DNA of 64,000 nt. Source: Macrophomina tecta. Taxonomy: Eukaryota > Ascomycota > Dothideomycetes > Botryosphaeriales > Botryosphaeriaceae. The stretch is taken from assembly GCA_024180945.1 (NCBI GenBank), contig JAKSGN010000007.1:4588001-4652000 (forward strand), read 5' to 3'. Below the pieces are notes generated by a model, which worked only from the letters and a program-made list of their open reading frames with translations, ran no database searches and had not been told where the DNA came from. This document shows, piece by piece, positions 35,498 through 47,658 of the stretch. The position numbers and the translations under genes are program-made. Positions within the stretch are counted from its first letter, which is position 1. The number at the start of each line of letters is the position of its first letter.

Positions 35498-36053
35498 ATG
35501 GTGCTCGCCGGCGCAGTCAAAGTTGTCAGGAGCGATTCCCTCAAGCAGAGCGGCGCGCAGACGGAGGGCATGATCCGCATGAACGCGATATCCGGCATGT
35601 CAGACCAAGTCTGCGGAACACGTGCGTGATTCACCCTCCTAAGTCCGGGGGGCCCTCGGTCACACCCACCCTCCTCCTGCTGACCGTTCCTTTCTCTTAG
35701 TAATGGTGGCCAAGCCCCGCACCTCCTCTACGGTCCACCATCACGGAACCGAAGACACCATCATCTACGCCGTCAGTGGCCACGGTAGCATCGTCAGCGA
35801 CAACGGCCGCACGCGCCAAGACCTCGCGCCGGGAGACTTCGCCCTCATCCCTGCCTTCGCGCAACACCAAGAAGTAAACGACAGCGATTCAGATGTGGTC
35901 TGGGTCATCACACGCGGTGGGCGGACGCCAGTCGTCGTGAATCTGGACGGATGGGGCCAGGAGTTGAGGCGGAAGAGCGACGCGAGTAGGAGGGGTAGCG
36001 AGGGAAGTAATGGAACGAGTGCTGGGGGGAGTCCTATTGGAAGGCGGCTGTGA
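35498..36053 (+). CDS. Small cupin-fold protein (2 exons)
   Basis: Exons 35498-35621 and 35701-36053 give 158 residues. The cupin motif 1 is TVHHHGTEDTIIYAVSGHG with a His cluster and Glu, and motif 2 is DLAPGDFALIPAFAQHQEVN with Gly, Pro and the metal His. The start MVLAGAVKVVRSDSLKQ and block QTEGMIRMNAISGMSDQVCGTLM fit a single-domain cupin I cannot name. The C-terminal 40 residues are Ser/Gly/Arg-rich and look disordered. The splice uses GTGCGT and a TTAG acceptor after a CTGAC branch. Its function is unknown. It shares only the fold with the cupin at 25.0-25.8 kb, so I see no recent duplication. Confidence 0.82.
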
Positions 36054-38640
36054 GAGGGATGGGCAACGGTAGGGATGGATGTTATCATTGATCTGTTGAG
36101 ATCTTCTGGCGTTTCTGGAAACCGTCCATCTTCTGCAATATAATCGGCCCACCTTTAACCTTGCGTTTGTACTCTTACTGAAATTGTAAAAAGTCGGGCC
36201 GGGGATGTACCTTTCATGTGAGCGATCTGATCAAGTCGTGGTGCATTGAGGCATTCTGCTATTCGCCAGCTCCATTTCTCACCCGCAACAATCCGAAGGA
36301 TCATCAGAGACGGATTCCAAATAGTAGCGAAGCAGCACTGGCAGAACTTAGCCGTCTGGGAGAGCACTGCTGGCTAATATTTCCATTTATTCAAGATAGA
36401 CAGGCCATGGTATCGCCCTTGCAGTCATGTGAGCTTGCCGAGAGTCAGCAGATTGGAGTCACGCAGAGAAGCTTTCCCTCAGACAGAATCAGCCCTTCCC
36501 GCGCAGTGGAATGGACTTGAAATTAACCTAACGGTTATCGCGCAACATGATTTAGTCAGGAGAGGCTGTGATCCTTCTGGTTGTCCGCCGAGGACACCTG
36601 GGCACGCCGAGGCGCATGGAATGAAGCGCGTTACTTACAGATAGCGAAGGACGGTGGTCAACATGCTGTTCTGAGATCGAATACACGGCAGAGTCCGCAA
36701 TTTCTCGGGCGCATATAAGGGTGATTAGGGTCGTCCAGAGTTATGCAACAGAGGCGCCTCCGTAACTTCGCTTTGCTGCAGAACACTGTCTTACGCCCAC
36801 GCCTTGGCTCGTGCAATCTTCCTCGCTCGAAGAGATCGGCTCGAAAAGAGCCAAGGAGGTTCGACTTTTATGGGAAAGTTTGAGGACACCACGAGGATGA
36901 TTGTGCACTGAGATCGAATGCGCAACTATGAAGGAGGTTACGTCTTTGTACATATGCAACCGCCTCACATACGGTCCGGAGTACAAAAAAGTCATTCGTA
37001 ACGTGCGACGGTCGATGCAGTGCAACGTCAGCCATGTTCCGGAAGGCTCAAAGCTACACGTGGAGTCCACCAGATTCGGGTGAAACATCTGTGAAGATCA
37101 AGTGCACAGTGCAGTGCGTCGACGTGCACCTGCACAGAGGCACGCAAGTAGCGAAGCGCCCCCCCGACAATCGACCGCCTGAGGGCGACCCGACGGAAGT
37201 CGGCCTTGCCACTGTCGCCGAGGCCTGGGGCTGAGGTGAACACTGCCATTATTGCCAATCGCACGGCGCACTCTTCCAAGCCGACTGTCGTTCAGGAAGT
37301 GGTGGCAAGCCAAGTTCCGAGGCGCTGAGGCGGTGCGACGGGCTGGTCACGGCACAGGGCCGAGCAAGGCAGTGATGATATTTCAGGACGAGGCGTTGGT
37401 CGGCCAAGTCATTTCAGTCCTGGCCTGGGTGGACTAAACCCACCCACCTTCCGAGTCATCATCCCATCACCTCTCCTTGAGAGAGGAGTGCGGAGATTCG
37501 CGAGCCAACCACAGCAGCTAAACACGACGACAGGATTGCAATTCGAGAGCTTCGTGATTCTACGACGTCGGTCGAAATGGGGATCGAGCGTGCAGGAGCG
37601 CAAAAGTCTTGTGACAGCAAAGTGTAGATGATTCGGCGGGGGGTGAAGTTGGTAGAGCGAGCAAAGAGGGTTCGGGAGGGGCTCTTCAGCGGCAGCAGCG
37701 TGGGAATCCGTTGCCGCCAGCCGAAGCGAAATTCCAGGAACACCAATGAGAAGCCGGCGTCGCGGGGCGTGCACCATGCAATGCACGTAGCTCCTCGGGG
37801 AAGACTGCCCCTCACATCACCATTCTGCCTCCGAACTCCTGCAGGCTCGCCCGTCCAGAAGATCAAACATGCGCCGCCAAAGTGCGTACCTGTTTCCAGC
37901 CTCAAACGCCCACGGGTAGCTCGTATAACTTACTTTCGACCTCATTTCTCCCATCACAGGCAAGGCAGGACGCGCGCGGCAGCATACTATCTTCACTAGC
38001 GCAATACAGCCTCTTCCTGCATCTAAACCTGCAGCCAACCCTGCGGCGCTACCAACGACCCGCGTGCTACCATGTCCTCTATGCCCAGTGGGGCTGTGAT
38101 GAGCACGCCTGCTCTCAAAGGCTCCTGATACGCTCACGCGCTAACCACCTGCCCCTCGTGCTGATCCCGCTGCAGCCACCCTATCGCCGCACCTCCTCGA
38201 CCAGCGTGTTCAGTCTCCGTCCGTTTTGTGAGAAACTGACACCTGCTCGTGTGCGGCCCCGCTGATGCTTGCAAGACATTCTGGGTGGGGTTCACCACCT
38301 GCGCTGGTCTTTAAAAAAGAGAGACCAAGCCTTGGAGAAGCCGTCTCAAGACTCCCAAGAAACCCGCTGCGCATTTCTTGGGCTCGTGCCGCCACTGTTG
38401 CGAGCTGGTCAATCTTCCAACCTGCAGCGCGTCTCCATTCTTGTCATGGCAGGGTGCGGTGCCTAAAGCGGACCCTGACTTTATAAGACGCGCGACTTTT
38501 CGATCCCAGGTGCCTGTTACCACCACTCTCGTGTCTGGCTTTGACATCCCCGTCCCTCGCTCAACAGACAAACCCCTTATTCTTTATTTCAATTCCAACC
38601 TCCCGCTCTTTTGACTTCGACTTGCACCAAGGCCCCACTG
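36054..38640. other. Long gene-poor region
   Basis: This 2.6 kb stretch is the longest clearly empty one. ORFs of 60-150 codons overlap on both strands without domains, and none extends by plausible splicing. Part of it (from about 37.9 kb) is the upstream region of the GH92 gene. Confidence 0.5.
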
Positions 38641-41398
38641 ATGGGCATGGCATACATCGTTTCGTTCCTGACGCTGGCTGGCGCAGCGCTGGCCCAGTCC
38701 GTAGACTACACCCAATTCGTTGATCCATTGTGAGATTCCCGCATACCTCCAAGCTCTTCTCACTGCCAAGCATGACGAGCAAAAACCAAAAAAAATTTCC
38801 CTCACCTGCTCCCTCCGCCAGCTTTCAACTAACAGGCCCCCTCCAGCCACGGCACCGAAAATGGCGGTAATACCTTCCCCGGCGTCGTGCCCGGTAAGAC
38901 CAACAACAACACCAACATCACCATCACCACCACCACCAACAACAACAAAACCCTCCAACCCAAAACTCCACACCCCCTCTTAACGCACACCAGAAACTAA
39001 CACACCCACGTTAGCACCCTTCTCCGTCACTAAACTCGGCATCGACGTCTCCTCCGGCACCACGGATGCCTACTCGGGCTACCTGCCGACCGGCAACGTG
39101 ACGGGCTACAGCATGCTGCACGAGAGCGGCACGGGCGGCGCGCCCAAGTACGGCGTCGTCGCGCAGCTGCCCGTCGTCGGCGCCGTCGCCAACCCGCTCG
39201 CCGACCTGAGCGTGCCGCGCGCGGTCGACGACGTCGCGGCCGTCGGGTACTACCGCTCGGTGCTGGCGAGCGGGGTGAGCGTGGAGCTGGCGGGGACGGC
39301 GCACGCGGGACTGTACGTTTACGGGTTCCCGGCGGCGCGGGGGAGCGTGGTGGTGGACGTGTCGCACGTCTTGCCGTCGTTTCGCGGACTGGGGTGGGGG
39401 CAGGGCTATGCGGGAGGGGAGTTCGAGGTGTTTGAGGATGGGCGGTACGAGGGTCACGGGACGTATAATAATGGGTGGAATCTCGGTGAGTGGGGTGGTT
39501 TTTCCCTTTTTTTTTTCTTTTGGCTGCCGTCTCTTGGATGGAAACTAATGAGGGCGTAGCGCCGAACTGGACCATCTACTTTTGCGGCCGCTTCAACGTC
39601 ACGGCTGCGAGTAGTAAGACCTTCGCCGGGAATGGAACGGTGCTCTCGCAATATGGAGAGCAGGCGTCCGTTTCTGGGGCGGAGCGTCTAGGCGGCGTGT
39701 TCACGTTTAATGAGACAGCAGTTTCATCGAGGGTCGGCGTGTCGTTCATCTCTTCGGAGAAGGCGTGCGGGTTCTTGGAGGACGAGCTGCCGTCCGATGC
39801 AACGCTGGATTCGCTGGTCCATGATTCGCGGGAAACTTGGAATTCAGAGGTTTTCTCGAAGGTCACGACGACCGAAACGAACACGACTTATTTGACGCAG
39901 CTGTACTCCAGCTTGTACGGGATGCATCTCATCCCGTCGAACCGCACGGGAGAGAACCCTCTGTGGGAATCCGATGAGCCATACTACGATGACTGTAAGT
40001 TGAACCATCAGCATCTTGGCCTAACACTGCTAACAAGTGGTCTAGGGTTTACGCTTTGGGATCTTTTCCGGTGCACCACGCCCTTGATGCATATTCTCCA
40101 GCCCGAGGCATACGAAGAGCAAATCAGGTCTTTCATCGACATCTGGAGGCATGACGGATTCATGCCTGACGCGAGGTCTTCGAATTGGAATGGCCGCGTC
40201 CAGGGAGGAACTAACGCCGATAATGTTCTTGCGGATGCATATGTGAAAGGTGTCAGAGGAGCCATTGACTGGGAGGACGGATACAGTGAGTTACTCCGGC
40301 CCTCCAAGGCACCCTCCTTCGACTTGGCATCGTCCAGAGAAAAAGGAAATGGAGAAAAAGGCATATGCTGACAGCTCCTCAGCCGCCATGGTCACAGATG
40401 CGGAGACGGTGCCAGCCAACAGCTATGATCCCTCGACAGCGCCCGACGTGTCATCCACTAAAGAGGGGCGGGGAGCGCTGCCGGACTGGCTGAAGTATGG
40501 GTGGATCACGCCCACATACTCACGAGCGGTCTCGCGGGCGGTGGAGTACTCGGCGAATGATTTCGGCCTCTTCCAGGTGGCTGACGGGCTAGGGCGGAGC
40601 GACGACGCCACCAAATATCTCCGCAGATCCCGCAACTGGCGCAACCACTGGAACCCCAACGCAACGGTCTCGGGGATCAGTGGATTCGTGGTGCCGCGCA
40701 ATGCCGACGGCAGCTTCGTGCGGCAGGACCCTCTTGCATGTGGTTCGTGCTATTGGGATGCTCCCTACTACGAAGACAACCCGTACACGTACAGCTTCAA
40801 CGCGATACACGACCTAGCGGACGTGATAACCAAGTCGGGCGGCCCAGCCAGGTTTGTCGAGCGATTGGACGCGTTCTTCTCGCAAGGGCTGTACAACCCG
40901 GGCAACGAGCCGAGCTTCACCACACCTTACCTATACAACTACGCGGGCCGCCAGGAGCTCACGGTCCGGCAGATCCGCACGACGGGCTACAGCAACTACA
41001 ATGCGGGGCGGGGCGGGATCCCGGGCAACAGCGACGCGGGGGCGATGCAGAGCTGGATTCTCTGGAACATGGTCGGGCTCTATCCGGTGACGGGGCAGAC
41101 GACGTTCCTCGTGGGGAGCCCGTGGTTCGAGCAGCTGACGATCGGGCTGGGCGGCGGCAAGTTCCTCAACATCACGTCCAATCTGGGGGCGCAGGAGCAG
41201 CGCGAGCAGGGCGCGTTCTACGTGCAGAGCTTGAGGGTGAACGGCGAGGCGTGGGATAGGGCGTGGGTCACATGGGAGGAGGTGTTCGCGAATGGCGGGG
41301 AGATGTCGTTCGTGCTTGGCGCGTCGCCGCAGGCCTGGGCGACGGGGGATGCGCCTCCAAGCCCGGCGTCCGGGGCGGGAGACAGCGCGCCAGCCTGA
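38641..41398 (+). CDS. Secreted alpha-mannosidase, glycoside hydrolase family 92 (6 exons)
   Basis: Exons 38641-38729, 38847-38893, 39015-39485, 39560-39994, 40046-40285 and 40383-41398 give 765 residues. A signal peptide (MGMAYIVSFLTLAGAALA) is followed by the GH92 start block DYTQFVDPFHGTENGGNTFP, then VVPAPFSVTKLGIDV. Further family blocks are TIYFCGRF, ESDEPYYDDWFTLWDLFRCTTPL, DGFMPDARSSNWNG, NADNVLADAYVKG, KYGWITPTYSRAVSRAVEYSANDFGL, QDPLACGSCYWD, and GIPGNSDAGAMQSWILWNMVGLYPVTG. GH92 enzymes are calcium-dependent exo-alpha-mannosidases, so N-glycan or mannoprotein trimming is likely. Every splice preserves a family block. An in-frame extension follows the TGA: see the separate entry. 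Confidence 0.93.
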
Positions 41399-41647
41399 TG
41401 CCAGCTCAGGCCGGGGGGCGTGATCAACAGGGACGCGGGCGGTGAAACAGCGGGGTGCGGTACAGGGTACGGTGGCTTGTCTAGCCTCCAGGCGGCGACG
41501 CGGGCGCTGTGGGCGGCTGGGTCTGTGTCGGCGGTGCTGCTTGTAGCGACCTGTTTAGCAGTGTGGCGGGTGTTGGTGTTGCGGCGGCGGCGGACAGGAC
41601 CAGCGCCCGTTGGCTTGGAGAAACAATGTGCGCACCGCGCTAGCTAG
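41399..41647 (+). other. In-frame extension after the GH92 stop, with a transmembrane segment
   Basis: After the TGA at 41396-41398 the GH92 frame stays open for 82 codons to 41647. It encodes a hydrophobic stretch (AAGSVSAVLLVATCLAVWRV) followed by basic residues (LVLRRRRTG), the layout of a type I membrane anchor. It could be reached by stop readthrough or by a short 42-nt in-frame intron (41369-41410, GT..AG) that removes the TGA. A chance open frame in GC-rich DNA is the alternative. Confidence 0.35.
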
Positions 41648-42364
41648 CGATCGGCAAGAAATGAGCAGCGCGATAAACCTATCGCTCCAACGGCGCTAGG
41701 CGACTACTCTGGCTTGCCAGGCTCGTGCTGCCCCAGGCGGTGAGCTTCGTCGCTGCATGGCACATGCTTGCACGTGGAACAGGCAGGCAGACGCTCCGGG
41801 GCGTGAAACAAAAAAAGACCCGGGGCCTGTGACGCGGGGAATCCAAAAGAACACCTTCCATCGCCATCGCCGTCGCCATCGCCATCGCCGTCGCCTTCGC
41901 CTTCACCTTCTCTCGGCGCAGCCTCAATCGCAAACAGGCCCGCGGCCAGCCCTTGATTCCGCTCTTTCACCACCATCGCCGGCTGCGCTGGCATCAGATG
42001 GACAGCGCCCATTCCGGGTGGCTTGGCCCTTTGTTTCGAGTCAGCCAATCCGCACCGATGGCGAAAGGCCCAGCCCCGGAACGGCCGCCCAGGCTCTGGG
42101 CTCGGCTTGCCATGCGTCACTGCGTCAGCCCGTCAGATCACGCTCACCACCTCCAACTGTGATGCGCCTCGAGCCTGGTGCGCCTAAACCACGCGTTTCG
42201 ACGCGAATCGACGCCGCATTGACTCGCCCGAGCTACATATACGTCCCCCGACGCCCGGCTAGCTCATGCACCGCTTGAGACATCTCCCACCTCCTTGTGG
42301 CCTGGCGCTGAGCGTCCTCTTGTCTCTCTTCCAGGAACGCGCCGGAGCCTGACCGTCCCCCATC
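41648..42364. other. Intergenic region with hexanucleotide repeat
   Basis: This is the 5' flank of the antiporter gene. It is GC-rich and contains the GCCATC/GCCGTC repeat at about 41858-41907. No gene lies inside. Confidence 0.5.
41858..41907. repeat. Degenerate (GCCATC/GCCGTC)n microsatellite
   Basis: Eight or so hexamer units of the form GCC(A/G/T)TC run in tandem. They lie between the GH92 and antiporter genes and do not appear coding. Confidence 0.85.
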
Positions 42365-45271
42365 ATGTCGTCCGTCACCAGCAGCTCGGCCACGCCCTCG
42401 GCCACGAGCTCCAACAGAGCTCCCGAGCAGGCCGGTATCCTCGAGGGCAACAATCCAACCCACTACAACCCCAAGGATCCCATTATCGTCTTCATTATCC
42501 AGGTACAGTGGCGCCAGTGAGCTGTATTGCACCCGCGCCACAGGGCTGACCTCGCGCGCAGGCCGGCATCATCATCATATTCTGCCGCCTCCTCCACTAT
42601 CCTCTCCAAAAGTTGCGCCAGCCGCGCGTCATTGCCGAAGTCATTGGCGGAATTCTACTGGGTCCTTCGGTCATGGGCCGCATCCCGGGCTTCACCGACC
42701 ACATCTTCCCCTCTGCCTCTATGCCCAACCTCACACTTGTAGCCAACCTGGGCCTAGTCCTCTTCTTGTTCCTCGTCGGTCTCGAGGTTGACCTGCGCTT
42801 CCTCCTTAGTAATTGGAAAGTTGCCCTGAGCGTGGGTCTGGCCGGAATGGCCCTGCCTTTCGGTCTAGGAGCTGCTTTGTCCTACGGGCTGTATCACGAG
42901 TTCAGGGGCGACGGAGGAACAGTGCCGATTGACTTCGGTGTCTACTTGCTGTTCATCGGTGTAGCCATGGCAATTACAGTAAGCCTGATCCACGGCGTGG
43001 CTGCGGCGTAGGTATCGGTGGGCTGATTTGAAACCTTTAGGCTTTCCCCGTCCTGTGCAGAATCTTAACCGAGCTCAAATTGCTGGCCACTCCGGTGGGT
43101 GTCATTGTGCTTTCCGCCGGTGTTGGAAACGACGTTGTCGGTGAGTTACACTGAAGAGAGACCTCAAGCCCCAGCCCGAGGCAACTAACCTGGAATGATC
43201 AGGCTGGATCCTTCTCGCTCTTTGCGTCGCTCTCGTCAACGCCGGCACAGGACTCACTGCCCTCTGGGTCTTGCTCGTTGCCGTTGGCTACACACTGTTT
43301 GTGTGGTACGTGATCAAGCCTGGCTTTTGGTACCTTCTGCGCAGGAGCCGCGCTCTCCAGGATGGCCCCAGCCAAGGCATGATCGCCTTGACCGTGTTAT
43401 TGACCTTGGCCTCGGCTTTTTTCACTGGCGTTATCGGCATTCATCCCATCTTCGGGGCCTTTATTATCGGGCTGATCTGTCCCCACGAGGGCGGCTTTGC
43501 CATCAAGGTCACCGAAAAGATTGAGGATATCGTGGGCGCACTCTTCCTCCCGCTCTACTTTGCTCTCTCTGGTCTGAACACCAATTTGGGTCTGCTCGAC
43601 AGCGGCATGACTTGGGCCTACGTGATAGGAGTCATCTGCGTTGCCTTCTTTGCCAAGTTCATCGGCGCTGCGGGAGCAGCCCGTGCTTGCGGTCTGGTTT
43701 GGAGAGAGAGCTTTACCATTGGTGCGCTGATGAGTTGCAAGGGCTTGGTCGAACTTATCGTCTTGGTAAGTTGATTCACCCACGAGTGAAAAACTCGCTC
43801 AAACTAACTTGTGGTCAAGAACATTGGCTTGCAGGCCAGGATTCTCAGCGCGCGCACTTTTACAATCTTCGTCGTCATGGCTCTGGTTACCACTTTCATC
43901 ACCACTCCTCTTACGGCATGGCTCTACCCGCCCGAGTACCAGAGGAAGATTGAGGCATGGAAGAGAGGCGAGATCGACTGGGACACTGGTGCTCCCCTCC
44001 GCGACCATGAACACAGCACTGACGACGTAACCTACGAAAAATTGGACAGCGCCAAAGTCCAGAGGATCCTCGTGTATCTCCGGCTGGACAACATGTCAGC
44101 TTTGCTGCCATTTGTCTCTTTGTTTGGCGGCAAGCCCAACTATGGCAAAACCAAGGCACATCCTTCAAAGCCTTCCGATTCGCATGAACAGGATGATGCC
44201 GAGGTGAACAGGCCGGTCAAGGCTCACGGAGTCCGTCTGCTGGAGATCACTGATCGTGAATCATCCGTCATGAGAGTGTCGGAGGTTGATGAATTCGGAC
44301 ACCATGATCCCGTCGTGAACACCTTCCGGACATTTGGTTACCTCAACAACCTTGCCATCTCTGGAGAAGTTGACGTTGTTCCCGAAAGCTCTTTCTCCGA
44401 TGTGCTGGTTTCCAGGTCCAAAGATTTGTCGTCGGATCTCGTCGTCCTTCCCTGGAGCGAAACCGGAAACATGTCCGAACTCTCAGTCATCTCGAACGAA
44501 GCTGCTCGTCGCAAGCTCCACGCAGACACCTACAACGAATTCGTCACCTCTGTTCTCGACCACACGTCTAGCATTACTGCTGTCTTCATCAACGAGAATT
44601 TCGGTGGATCTACCAACAAGGAAAGGAAGAAGCTGCACCGTTCGCTTAGTCATCAGAGTCTACACAGCAACAAGGAAGTCGTTCCAACTCTTCCGAGTTC
44701 GGACCGTACTCACCACATCTTCTTCCCCTTCTTCGGCGGATCCGATGACCGTGCCGCCATTCGCCTTGTTCTTCAGCTGGCCGAGCACCCGGATGTCACT
44801 GCCACCCTGGTTCATTACGAGACGCCCAACGAGTACTTCGAGACTGCCGAAATCAACTCGGCCGCTTCAGATTCGTCGCCATCAACTGGAAAGCATCCCA
44901 CCACCACGGTGGCCCCAGCAGCGGACAAAGATGCTGCGTTCTTCCAGGCGCTGCGTAACTCGGTTCCGAGTGAATTGCTGGAGCGTGTACTGTTCGATTC
45001 GACAGCAACTACGACCCCAATCTCGGCCGCTATTGAGCGGGCGAAGCGGGAGGTTGGACAGAATCCGCGCAACGCAGGTGATCTGATTGTTCTGGGTCGC
45101 AGCGCAGCGCAGCTCTCGGCTTTCAGCAAGGAGAAGGTGTCGGATGTGTCTCGTGATGACCTTGATATTGGAGCACAGAAGTGTCTCGGTGTTGTTGCGG
45201 AGACTGTCGTCAGATCAAAGGTCAGAGCCAGCGTACTCGTCGTACAAGGCCGCACTACGATCGGGGAGTGA
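42365..45271 (+). CDS. kha1: K+/H+ antiporter, Kha1/CPA2 family (5 exons)
   Basis: Exons 42365-42502, 42562-42978, 43041-43140, 43203-43765 and 43820-45271 give 889 residues. A short Ser-rich N-terminus precedes a membrane domain of about 12 segments to residue 440: [53 protein letters not shown], and [20 protein letters not shown] with the paired-Asp-region motif of CPA2 exchangers. [17 protein letters not shown] and [16 protein letters not shown] follow. The remaining half is a cytosolic regulatory tail with USP-like alternating helices and strands. Kha1-type proteins exchange K+ for H+ in Golgi or endosomal membranes. Introns interrupt only the membrane half, and each splice keeps a conserved helix intact. 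Confidence 0.95.
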
Positions 45272-47658
45272 CTGTGCGATCGGGGGGGATTTTGAGATGG
45301 GACATCTCCGCCATTTCAAGCGTTCATTGTGTTCCTCCCGGAAACGGTCTAGGCCGAAGTTGTCTCTGTACCGGCTGTTGATCTAGAGGGCGCATGTTTT
45401 CTCAACTTCATACGCATGTCGTCTCCTTTGCATGAGGTCGAAAGCGCGGGCTGAAGAGCGAGCCGGGCGAAGGCGAGAGCAGAGTTTATTGAGGACGAAC
45501 TCGCTTCTCACTGCCAACCATGGTTTAATGATTGGACGGAGTTGGATTTGTGGCGTCATGACTCATGAGGGATGATGTTTAGGCTTTCGATTCCTTCCCC
45601 TTTCTTCCCCTGCGTACTGGCATCTATATCCCCGGGATGGATGTCCTGGAACCTATGGGAGCAGGAGCAATCTTTTTTTTTTTTTTTTTTTTTGGTTTGT
45701 CGATGGGAACGTTCATAGCACACGCGACATATCGCGGTCACTTGCCGGCGTATAGAGCTTACTACTAGATCACTTGCATTCGCCGAGTTCATGAAGCGGG
45801 CAGCTCATGCGTGGAATACGATGCCAATATGGATGATTTTACATTGCATGCTCGCATTTGACATTGAAGCTGATGCAAAATATGCAGATTGACGAGTCGC
45901 CGAGAGTGTTCAGTTCGCGTGGCAGCGCGGAGATGGCGGTCCTGTTCGAGACCGGAGAGGGCATGCGGGATGCGCGAGTCAAAGTAAAGCCGGAAGCGGG
46001 CCATGGTGCGTTGTTGGCTGCAGAGATACGATATGTGTGAGGTGATGTTATTCGTGGCCAGGGCCTGCGCTCATCCGGACGCTGTTGTATGGCCACAATT
46101 AATGCCTCCGTCCCCAGCCCCGCGACGGCCCATGACTTGCAAACCAATGCTAATTCGCCCGTTCAATGCAGCAGGACGACAGCCGGACTCTCGATCGGCC
46201 GGGGATGCAGAAGCACATGCTCCCCGTAACTCTGCGGTGAGAGGAGGCCGGCCACAACACGCGATTCCATGGGCCATCCCAGCCGCTGGGCATGGTTTTG
46301 ACGCAATCTGGACCGCATCATGGCCAGCACCCCGTATCGACCGAGGAGTTGAGGAGCAGCCACTGCGTCTATCAGACATCTCTGCTACCAATAGTATACA
46401 CCCCCCCCCCCCTCGCGCTCCTCTTTTTGAATTATACTGCCCTGTTTCACGGCCTCTCTTGCCATTTCTATGGTCACTCTTCCGTCCGCCAGCCAGCGCA
46501 TCCGGGCGAGCTGTCTGCAAAGCGACGGCCATTTGCGGCTCTCTCCCCGCCGCTGCCCGGCACTCCGTCGCCCAACACGCTACCGAGAAAACTGCCCAGC
46601 ATTGTCTTTCTATTGGCCCGCCCTTGCGGTCCCTCGCCAATCTATCCTCTCGGCCTTATCCCTGTCTTGGCTCTTCCCGGACGTGATCTACACTGTCTTC
46701 TTCGTCACCGTGCGCCCGCTCCCGCACTTGGCTAAGACTTTGTCATATGAGGTGTCCGTCGTTCGGCAATGCAGGAAGCTTTCGAAGGCTCTTCCCCCGG
46801 CTTTGCCAGACTGGTCCTTGAAGACGTGTCCGCCGCGCTTTATATCATAAACGCTAGCACTGCCGCCCCTTGGTCGTCCTAGCCGCCATTCACCCCCCCA
46901 CCCTCCATCCTTTGCAATCTGCTTTGGACTCCCTCAAGGCCTGGGATTTTCCCTGCTGTCGCCGTTTCCGCGAGAATCAACCAGGACACGTTCATTTCCA
47001 TCAAGCGGAGGCGGAGGGAATTGGCAAGCGCGTCCGCGTCAACTGACCATTCCCAAAGCCGCTGCGCGCCGTTGCTCGCCTTACCCACTCACTCTACCCC
47101 GGTCAGGCCCGCTTCGTGTCGATCCGCCCAGTCTTGCGTCAAGGCCATTGGATCGCTGGGGAGGGAAAAAGAGAATACCCCAACCACCAATCGCACGTCT
47201 CACCGCCTCGTTGTCCGCGCTTGCATATTCGCCTCGTCCACGTCGCTGTTGTCTCTTGGAACGAGGGGAGCGTACATTTTTTTCACCTTATTGGAAAAGG
47301 AATTCGAACGCCCGGTCTCAGGATCCCGTGTCTCTGATCATTTCTCCTGGATGCTCGGTCCCAGCTGGGTGCTCCCGATTCTATCTGTCGAGCCGCCACA
47401 ATCCTCGCGCACCAATGCAGCACTACAATTGCCAATAGCGAGACGCGCTCTCTTTGTCGCATTTTACGAAGGCCACACCGCCTGCCGCCTCGATTCGCGT
47501 CAAGCTTTTGCTCGGCGGAGGGCCAAGAGACGGAGCGAAGCATTGTTCCTTCGAGGCTGCGGGACTCCTTCCAGCAAATCGTCTAGAGTCGTCCACGCTT
47601 CGCTTTATGTGATCCCAGGCGAAGGAGGCATCTAGAGAAAGAATAGAAAGAAAAAAGT
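45272..47658. other. Long intergenic region with T21 and C12 runs
   Basis: This is 2.4 kb. It contains a run of 21 T (45673-45693) and a run of about 12 C near 46400. Frames on both strands overlap each other around 46.0-46.7 kb without domains. The right part is the upstream region of the rhodopsin-domain gene. Confidence 0.5.

Noticed and set aside
25006..36053. The two cupins, carboxypeptidase, dehydrogenases as a biosynthetic cluster
   Set aside because: No backbone enzyme, transporter or cluster regulator is present, and families are unrelated in known pathways.
46003..46686. 227-codon plus and 189-codon minus ORFs
   Set aside because: They are antisense to each other with no domain, and probably chance frames.
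47280..47400. Possible minus-strand tRNA (GTTCGAATTCC)
   Set aside because: The flanking bases do not form a T stem, and no A box is at the right distance.
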